DNA of 64,000 bases from Pelecanus crispus (Eukaryota > Chordata > Aves > Pelecaniformes > Pelecanidae): positions 44,139,240 through 44,203,239 of the forward strand of contig NC_134646.1 in assembly GCF_030463565.1 (NCBI RefSeq), read 5' to 3'. Position 1 is the stretch's first letter; each line of letters starts with the position of its first letter. Under the pieces are notes generated by a model. The model saw nothing but the letters and a program-made list of their open reading frames with translations. It was not told where the DNA came from and did not search any database. Positions 58,001 through 64,000 of this stretch are shown piece by piece. The translations under genes and the position numbers were made by a program.

Positions 58001-60418
58001 TGAAAAGCTGGACATGAGCTGGCAATGTGCACTTGCAGCCCAGAAAGCCAACCATATCCTGGGCTGCATCACAAGAAGCGTGGCCAGCAGGTCGAGGGAG
58101 GTGATTCTGCCCCTCTGCTCTGCTCTGGTGAGACCCCACCTGGAGCGCTGCATCCAGCTCTGGAGCCCTCAGCACAAGAAGGACATGGAGCTGTTGGAGC
58201 GGGTCCAGAGGAGGGCCACAAAAATGATGTGAGGGCTGGAGCACCTCTCCTACGAGGACAGGCTGAGAGAGCTGGGGTTGTTCAGCCTGGAGAAGAGAAG
58301 GCTGCAGGGAGACCTTATTGCAGCCTTTCAGTACCTGAAGGGGGCCTATATGAAGGATGGGGAGAATCTTTTTAGCAAGGCCTGTTGTGACAGGACAAGG
58401 AGTAATGGTTTTAAACTGAAGGAGAATAGATTTAGACTGGATATAAGGAAGAAATTTTTTACAAGGAGGGTGGTGAAGCACTGGAACAGGTTGCCCAGAG
58501 AGGTAGTGGAGGCCCCATCCCTAGAAACATTCAAGGTCAGGTTGGCTGGGGCTCTGAGCAACCTGATCTGGTTAAAGCTGTCCCTGCTCACTGCAGGGGG
58601 TTGGGCTAGATGAGCTCTAAGGGTCCCTTCCAACCCAAAACATTCTGTGATTCTAAAAGAAACTGTTCTTTCTAGAGCACCTAGGGATGCCACATTCTGT
58701 TATACAATAAATTTGGGGAAGCTGAAACCTGGATCGATATGAGGAAACTTCACTTCCATACTAATCATTTTAAATGTACTTGCAAGGAAGGCAGATTTAG
58801 ACAACATTTAGTCCCCTTGTATTACACGATTTAAGTAATTATAATTTAGAAAGCTTTAAGTACAGCGACATCTTTGTGATTATCTCCAGTATTCTTGTTT
58901 ACACATGTAAATATCCTACATCTTAACTGAAGACTGATGCAGCATTAGAATGCATCTGACCACCTCCAGTCTGCCTGCCTTCAGGTTGGTTTTGAGAGTG
59001 AAAGTTAGAAAAGGCAAAAAAATATTTTAAAACTCACCACTTGGTTTCTCAGGATCTAGTTCCTCACAAAACTTCCAAAACTGATAGAAGTCTTCAGGCA
59101 GTCTAAGCCGATAGCGTGTTTCTGCTTCTTCGCGAAGATTATCAGGGATATCGGCCTGATTTGACCTTCTCTTCTTGACATCTCCATTTTTTTCACACTG
59201 CAGGTAAAAAAAAAGTTCATTTAGTTGCTTCCTGTCAGTTCTACTAAAGGATTATACAAAGCTTCTGTATTAAGGGAGGAACAATGATTAAGACCATTAA
59301 GTCATGCTTATTAGTTAAAACAGCACATACACTGATTAGAACATCTATTTTGGACAGAATCCTTTAAAAGTGCATTATCTGAGACGTGCTAAACTTGTAC
59401 GAAATAGCAAAGTGCTACTTTGACATTAATGGGTCAATATAACCAACAGAGGCACTTTTATTAGTTAATCAAGTAAAGGAGTAAGCAATCCCAAAGTTTA
59501 ATCTAAGTTCTACATTATTTTAAAATGACCATTTCCAATCACACAGCAGCTTCCATCAAAGAAACTCGTGTGTTTTACAGACACTTGGAAGTAGGGATAC
59601 TATTTTGTCACATCTGGTTAAACGACACAACAAAAATCCTCCAAGTTTCTACAATCTGAAGTACTCCACTATTCAACACCTGAACTGGTGCAGTTTACAG
59701 CAGAGCATTTTAAAAGTAACTTGAAATTTAACTTGCTTTGAAAAATGATGTAACATGAACTGAAACGGGCTAGGAAGTGATCCATGCAAGCATGCACACC
59801 AGTAAAGCGGTAACCTCAACTACCTCATAAGGCTCCAAGAATTAGCAGGAATCATAACCCCCTGTTTTGAAGATGAATAATAATGAAAAAGCAAGGTTTC
59901 TCGTCTCTTGTTAGGGCAGTACAAGGAGGCAGACATTTCACCTCTTAAGTGGGCCGCCATCAGGTACTTAACTATAGCCCCGTCTCCAGCAGCAGGCACG
60001 CCGGGCGGCTGAGGAGGCTGGGGCAGCTGCTGTTTGTAAGCAGCACACCTGAAACGCGGCGGTCACCGGGGAAAAGCCCGGCTACGGGGGGGAGGCTCCC
60101 GTGTTGGAAAACGAGGGGCCCCAGGGGCTACGGAGCAAACCACAACGAGGGGCGAGGAGGCCCGGCACCACCGCAAGGCATCCGCGCCGGTCCAGGCCTA
60201 CGGCCCCACGACCGCGGCCCTCGGAGCTCGCCCCCCGGCCCGGGGGTGCCTCAGGCCACGGCTGCCGGGCCCCGCTGGCAGCCTCGCTGCCCTCAGGCGC
60301 GGCCACCCCCCCCACGCCCCCCACCCCCCCCGCGCGCTCCCGCCCGCCCGCTAACGGCCACCTGCTCGCCGGCCGGGCCCGCCGCCCCGCGCGGCCTCCG
60401 CTTCCCGCCACCTGTCAT
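51882..60418 (-). CDS. HPF1: HPF1 (C4orf27): histone PARylation factor 1 (spliced, 8 coding exons)
   Basis: On the minus strand, exons 60418-60362, 59197-59038, 57457-57271, 56770-56672, 55606-55456, 54743-54656, 54042-53870 and 52013-51882 join with consistent GT/AG sites and phases into 349 codons (348 residues). The human protein has 346. HPF1 binds PARP1 and PARP2 at DNA breaks and completes their active site, redirecting ADP-ribosylation to serine. The catalytic glutamate is E286 in [11 protein letters not shown] (human E284), next to D285 (D283). The arginine needed for PARP binding is R241 in GYRELPET (R239). A basic KKRR run (27-30) may be a nuclear signal. The gene starts in a CpG island and ends tail to tail with CLCN3, the usual vertebrate arrangement. 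No frameshift or early stop was found, so it appears functional. Confidence 0.98.
52014..53869 (-). other. HPF1: HPF1 intron 7
   Basis: About 1.86 kb. The end next to exon 8 is GC-rich island DNA and the rest is AT-rich. No exon or mobile element recognised. Confidence 0.75.
53870..54042 (-). CDS. HPF1: HPF1 coding exon 7 (catalytic acidic pair)
   Basis: The exon is 173 nt (248-305), bounded by TTTTGCAG and GTGAGT. It encodes [13 protein letters not shown], then [14 protein letters not shown] and [19 protein letters not shown], ending at YGSH. D285 and E286 are the residues that HPF1 adds to the PARP active site. Confidence 0.98.
54043..54655 (-). other. HPF1: HPF1 intron 6
   Basis: About 0.6 kb with no recognisable element. 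Confidence 0.75.
54656..54743 (-). CDS. HPF1: HPF1 coding exon 6
   Basis: The exon is 88 nt (219-247 plus one base), bounded by TATTTAG and GTAAAT. It encodes [19 protein letters not shown] and GYRELPETN, including R241, the equivalent of human R239 at the PARP interface. Confidence 0.97.
54744..55455 (-). other. HPF1: HPF1 intron 5
   Basis: About 0.7 kb with a G/T then poly-T low-complexity stretch near 55170-55207. Nothing else seen. Confidence 0.75.
55456..55606 (-). CDS. HPF1: HPF1 coding exon 5
   Basis: The exon is 151 nt, bounded by TTTGCAG and GTATGA. It encodes [15 protein letters not shown], then [19 protein letters not shown] and MKMKQRDKK, a lysine-rich helical segment. No long ORF reveals it; splice phase and protein match do. 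Confidence 0.95.
55607..56671 (-). other. HPF1: HPF1 intron 4
   Basis: About 1.1 kb. It contains a two-copy 23-bp tandem duplication (56420-56465). No exon or transposon recognised. Confidence 0.75.
56420..56465. repeat. 23-bp tandem duplication, two copies
   Basis: The unit beginning TGAGATAATTAACACTTATC occurs twice head to tail with almost no divergence, within HPF1 intron 4. Confidence 0.85.
56672..56770 (-). CDS. HPF1: HPF1 coding exon 4
   Basis: The exon is 99 nt, bounded by AAATAG and GTAAGG. It encodes [18 protein letters not shown] and [15 protein letters not shown], matching the human DEFPVYVGINEAKKN region. Part of it lies opposite a plus-strand chance ORF. Confidence 0.96.
56771..57270 (-). 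other. HPF1: HPF1 intron 3
   Basis: About 0.5 kb, AT-rich, with no element recognised. Confidence 0.75.
57271..57457 (-). CDS. HPF1: HPF1 coding exon 3
   Basis: The exon is 187 nt (residues 73-134 plus two bases), bounded by TTTTCAG and GTATTT. It encodes [17 protein letters not shown], then [15 protein letters not shown] and KTQYHMGYF, all characteristic HPF1 sequence. Confidence 0.98.
57458..59037 (-). other. HPF1: HPF1 intron 2 (mostly a CR1 insertion)
   Basis: The CR1 copy at 57632-58654 makes up about two thirds of this 1.58-kb intron, inserted antisense to HPF1. The remaining flanks show no feature. Confidence 0.85.
57632..58654 (+). mobile_element. CR1 LINE, 5'-truncated, reverse-transcriptase end and 3' UTR
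   Basis: The translated frame from 57632 shows [20 protein letters not shown] (RT), the catalytic FADDTKLSG box, then VHLGQG-type and [17 protein letters not shown] sequence, and the C-terminal [14 protein letters not shown] tail. The CR1 3' UTR ends in AACATTCTGTGATTCT. The frame is interrupted only by TGA at 57660-57662 and TGA at 58230-58232. The 5' half (endonuclease and first RT blocks) is missing, so it cannot move by itself. It inserted antisense to HPF1. Confidence 0.95.
59038..59197 (-). CDS. HPF1: HPF1 coding exon 2
   Basis: The exon is 160 nt (residues 20-72 plus one base), bounded by ACCTGCAG and GTGAGT. It encodes [14 protein letters not shown] and then [20 protein letters not shown], the start of the folded HPF1 domain. 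Confidence 0.97.
59198..60361 (-). other. HPF1: HPF1 intron 1
   Basis: About 1.16 kb. The part nearest exon 1 is CpG-island DNA and the remainder is AT-rich. No other element recognised. Confidence 0.75.
60362..60418 (-). CDS. HPF1: HPF1 coding exon 1
   Basis: ATG at 60418 opens 19 codons, [19 protein letters not shown], ending at CAG before the donor GTGGCC. It resembles the human start MVGGGGKRRPGGEGPQ in length and basic/glycine character. It lies within the CpG island, 18 bases after a (CG)n tract in the 5' UTR. Confidence 0.92.
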
Positions 60419-60435
60419 GCTCGCGCCGGCCGCAT

Positions 60436-60450
60436 CGCGCGCGCGCGCGC
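60436..60450. repeat. (CG)n tract in the HPF1 5' UTR
   Basis: Fifteen bases of alternating C and G end 18 bases from the HPF1 ATG. Such tracts can adopt Z-DNA and are mutable. Confidence 0.85.
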
Positions 60451-62513
60451 TCGCCTCTCCCCGCCCCGCAACCGCCGCCCCGCTGCTTCCGAGGTCGCGC
60501 GCTGCGCCTGCGCGGGGGAAGGAGGGGCCGCCCAGGGGGCCCCCGCCCGCGGAGGGGGCGGAGCGCCAGCCCGAGGGGCAGCAGGCGGCGGGGGGCGCCG
60601 AGCGCCTTCCCATCCCACCCCAGCCCGGCACCTTGGTGCGAGGTGATGCGAGCGCTCTCGCAAGGGCGGTGCGCAGGCTCACGTCTCCGCGTCAGCTGCG
60701 GAGCGGGCTGGCGGGGGGGCGGGAAGCGGGGGCGCGGCGGTAGCCCGCAGGCTCGCCTGAGCCCCGGGCTGCGGCGAGCGTCCCGGCCTCCGAGGGGGAG
60801 GCGAGGCGGCAGGAGGACGAACGCGGTTTGACTCTGGGCTGCGAGCACGTCCGCGGCCGGAGCGGGGTGCTGGAGCCGGAGCCGGGAGGCTGGCAGCCCT
60901 GTCTCCTCCGAGGCGGGCTGGCTCGCCTCAGGACTGCCCACGTACGCTTCGGAGGCTGATTTTTGGTTTACCCTGATTACACAGACGTGTAAGTTCCTGT
61001 AGTACAAGTTAGGGTTGTATATAGCGATGAGATGGCGGGGGAGAAGATTACCTGAATCAAATGTAGGCTTTCCCTTCAGAGCTAAAAACATGAGAGGGGA
61101 AGTGATAACTAGTTTCAGTACACAGGAAAAAAAAAAAAAAAAACCACACAAAACCCACACACACCACACCCCAATCCGCTAAGCCTCTGCTTTAGCATTT
61201 GACAGCTGCCAGAAATATAAAAGTGTCATCACATAATTTGTCTTCCAATGAAAGAATCGAGGCAGTAATGTGTAACATGCAGCAAGTGGGACACATTCCT
61301 CGGTTTAGAAAAAGCACAAATTATGCAACAGCCGCTCATTTAAGTATATTGCTGAAATGCTTTGCATGGAAAAAGAGGCCTAGAAAACCAATAGCACAGA
61401 AGGAGGCGGTGGGGAGCTGGTTATATATAAACCTTCACTTTTTTTGTTTCAATAAATAAAACCACTGCAATCTGGCTTAAAGAAGCGTAATGTAGTTTAG
61501 CTACAGCAATTCTTTCTGCTGTGTAGCGTGTTCAGCGAAGGTGCATGTATAGCAGAAATCCAGTGGAGTTTATCATCTTGCAATCCGTTAAAGTTGTAAT
61601 TACTTGCTGTGGCATAGATGATTAGCTTAGGTCTAGGAATAAGCTGCAGTGCCTTTCAACCACCTATGACATTGACAGTTATGCAACTAACACAAAGCTT
61701 GATAATTTTAAGTCTGTCTGCAGCATTCATTCTTAACAGTTACACACAACATCACAGGAAACTTGGTCCTGACTGAAGATGTTGTTTTCTGTATGTAAAA
61801 ACAGCTAGGCACTTCAGAGAAATCATGGGTTGATACAATACAGATACAGGACAATCAGTGACTGTATCATGGATACAGGACAATCCTCATTCAGCTGGAG
61901 AAATTGTTTAAATCAACATGCACGTTAAGTGGTTTGCTTATAAAATCCTGCACACATGAGGAAGGAATATTACATTTCACGTCTGAACCTCAAGTGACGA
62001 ATTACATTCCATAACCTGAGGTTAAGCAGAAATGAGGTACAGAAGCTCACTAACGAACCACAAACCTAATTTTCTTCCTGAAAAGCATGCAGAGTACTGC
62101 CCTGAGGTTTCTTTGGGAAATGCTTTCTAATACTAGTTTCACTCCATAATTTCTAGTATACCAAACCTTAACCGTAGTGGAGGCTAGACAAAATGGCACC
62201 CAAAGGAATTAAATTTTCTTCAGTAGCTTGGTGGAAAGTGTTCTAGGTGACTTCAGAATAAAGGTATACCTCCCCCACCCCCATCACAAGTATCCATTTT
62301 ATACCCTGGCATTCCAGCCTCATGCAGCAGATTGGTTCCGTGACACCAAAGGCATGTTTTTCCTCATTTCAGTATTAAAGCTAACAAATGCCAAGTTCTG
62401 TCATGCATTACTACTTCAGGATAAGCTTTTTCCCTATTGCAAGGTGAGGTTAATTAAGGAATTAACCTCACCTCCAAACCTATAGCTTTGCAGATGCTTA
62501 TCATACCCTCCTG

Positions 62514-62573
62514 TTCTCTCAGTTTTTACTGAAAGACACCCTTTTCTCTCAGTTTTTACTGAAAGACACCCTT
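62514..62573. repeat. 30-bp tandem duplication, two copies
   Basis: The unit beginning TTCTCTCAGTTTTTACTGAA is repeated head to tail with exact 30-base spacing and no mismatches, indicating a recent duplication. Confidence 0.9.
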
Positions 62574-63390
62574 CACACAGCCATCTTCAGTTCCACAATT
62601 ACAATTTTACTAACATGAGTGCAAAAGTAACATGGGAAGAATAGCACAAGCATGCATGCTTCATGACTTAGCCTAGAATCTCAAGCATGTATTCCTGCCA
62701 CATTAGTCTTCTGCCAGAAAACAAGCAAATGAAGTCAGCGTGAAAGTTTCTACCTTTATTTTGGTTCAAGAAGAAAACAGAACCTTTTTACAGGTGGAAA
62801 ACTTTGAAAACTTAGGAGATTGACATTTGCCTCTTACAGTATTTTTGCATTATAGCATTGAGAGAGAAGTAATAGAGGCATGAAATAAACTTGTGGTGGC
62901 CCCATTTCAGGTGTGCCAATATCTCACAAGGAATAGCTATGCTGGAAAAAAATGCAAGTTAACTAGAAAGATATTCCTGCATTGGCTTATTGTTAATATA
63001 AGTGCTAGGTCTCAAAAGCCTAACTTGAAAGGCCTTTACCACTTTACTGAAGATAACAGCTCTTGTGAGCTTTACTGATAAGGTTTGGGGGGGTTTTTTG
63101 TGGGGTATTTTTTGGTTTTGTTGTTTGGTTTTTGTTTGTTTGTTTTTTTAAAATTCTTCACACAATCTATTAAAGTCCGAGAGCACCTCTTTTCCAGAAT
63201 AGCCTGCAGTTTGGTGATACCCCAGGACAGAATGACACATAATCCAGGAGGGAAGATGCTAAATCCTTCACATCTGAGGAACTCGGTCTCTCACACTTTC
63301 CAGGCAGGTGACCCAGCCACTAGTTTATTGGTTAAGGGTAGCAGTGTTTGGCCATACTTAAGATAAAATGGACTTTTAAAAATATTTTTT

Positions 63391-63405
63391 TGTGTGTGTG
63401 TGTGT
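63391..63405. repeat. (TG)n microsatellite
   Basis: Seven TG units preceded by a T run, in non-coding DNA. Confidence 0.85.
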
Positions 63406-64000
63406 ATACAGTGCAACTCATAATCCTTTTATAGAAGTCTTCCAAACAATTTTGGAATGAGTACCTCATGAGAAATAGGTACTGAAATGTCCAGTTGCCG
63501 CATCCTATCCTGTCAGGCTTGAAATGCAAGGCAGCTAGCTTGATTCCGTTAAGATCACAATGGTGGTTATGTTCAGAAAACTCACTTTGCATGGCTGGAT
63601 AGATAAAAGGGTATTTTTGCAGTTAGATCTATCTAGTCCCAGGTGGCAGCTGATAAGATGTTTTTGCAACAGCAGTTTTGAGCTTAAGTACACACTTCAG
63701 GTTTGACAAACCCTTTCAGTTATTCTTCAGTTAGGTCTATCCTCATCAGTTCTTCTCTGAAGCATGGAAATAGATTGTGGGATGCCACCATGCAAGCCCT
63801 TGAAAGAGAAACTGTAAGATACTGAATGATTATTCAGTGCACCATAGTAATTTTTTCTTCTCTGTGAACAAGTGGTAACTCCATCTGTGTTTATCTACCT
63901 CCAAATAATTTGTTCTCACTTCTCAAGTCCTAGAGTTGAAAAGCATATATCTTGGTATTCATATTGTCTTTCATTCTGTTAACAACCTGTAAGGCTGTAA

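Larger units (their letters stand above)
59990..60960 (-). promoter_or_regulatory. HPF1: CpG-island promoter of HPF1
   Basis: A very GC- and CpG-rich block surrounds HPF1 exon 1, with AT-rich DNA on both sides. Upstream of the ATG lie a (CG)n run (60436-60450) and a near-consensus NRF1 site TGCGCCTGCGCG (60503-60514, one mismatch). No TATA box is evident. Divergent transcription to the plus strand is possible but no exon is recognisable. Confidence 0.85.
60961..64000. other. Non-coding DNA upstream of HPF1
   Basis: No exon of the expected next vertebrate gene (MFAP3L) or any other gene was recognised. It contains a 2x30-bp tandem duplication, a G/T-rich run near 63085-63150 and a (TG)n microsatellite. 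The remaining open frames are short and featureless. Confidence 0.6.

Noticed and set aside
57686..58481. Minus-strand ORFs opposite the CR1 copy
   Set aside because: Antisense shadows of the CR1 reverse-transcriptase frame.
59949..60743. Plus-strand ORF of 264 codons over the HPF1 promoter
   Set aside because: Proline/arginine-rich chance frame in a CpG island, antisense to HPF1 exon 1; no family resemblance.
60351..61169. Minus-strand ORF of 272 codons extending HPF1 exon 1 upstream
   Set aside because: In other frames or upstream of the ATG matching the HPF1 start; the extension has no similarity and includes AT-rich non-island sequence.
61200..64000. Exons of MFAP3L, the usual neighbour beyond HPF1
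   Set aside because: No immunoglobulin-like or transmembrane coding match visible; at most distal 3' UTR, which cannot be supported.
1..64000. CRISPR arrays, bacterial operons, phage or plasmid modules
   Set aside because: No regularly spaced repeats with unique spacers and no prokaryotic gene layout; the sequence is vertebrate nuclear DNA.

Overview
This window is nuclear DNA from a bird or a close sauropsid relative. The evidence is AT-rich sequence with intron-split genes, CpG-island promoters, CR1 LINE fragments, and solo endogenous-retrovirus LTRs of a type common in bird genomes. No bacterial-style genes, operons or CRISPR arrays are visible. Two complete protein-coding genes lie tail to tail, in the same arrangement as the CLCN3-HPF1 neighbourhood of other vertebrates.

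The plus-strand gene is CLCN3, the endosomal 2Cl-/H+ exchanger ClC-3. I could place every coding exon by splice sites, reading phase and protein match. A CpG-island first exon at 8480-8561 encodes an N-terminus starting MDVSADPY. Ten constitutive internal exons follow between 22514 and 42561, then a 76-nt cassette exon (44895-44970) and a terminal exon (46635-46793). Skipping the cassette gives a 792-residue protein ending SIMFN. Including it shifts the frame of the last exon and gives an 840-residue protein ending in the PDZ ligand NSTTL. The 3' UTR probably runs to about 49.72 kb.

The minus-strand gene is HPF1 (C4orf27), the PARP1/PARP2 co-factor that directs ADP-ribosylation to serine. It has eight coding exons from 60418 down to 51882 and encodes 348 residues. 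The two active-site acidic residues and the key arginine are present. Its promoter is the CpG island at about 60.0-60.96 kb. Its last coding exon sits in a second GC-rich island that carries promoter-like motifs, which is the least expected feature of the window.

From 1 to about 7.6 kb there is non-coding DNA upstream of CLCN3. Intron 1 (8.6-22.5 kb) holds a CR1 tail and two solo LTRs. Intron 6 holds a roughly 1.06-kb LTR, and intron 8 a third solo LTR plus a CR1 tail. The 49.7-51.0 kb stretch separates the two gene ends. HPF1 intron 2 carries a roughly 1-kb CR1 copy with a nearly open reverse-transcriptase frame. From 61.0 to 64.0 kb I see no gene.

The two genes are not expected to work together: one acts in endosomal ion exchange, the other in nuclear DNA-damage signalling. 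Their pairing is conserved synteny. I found no new multi-gene system here. The points worth following are alternative splicing and dual-frame coding at the CLCN3 3' end, a possible uORF over the CLCN3 start codon, and the promoter-like island at the HPF1 3' end.
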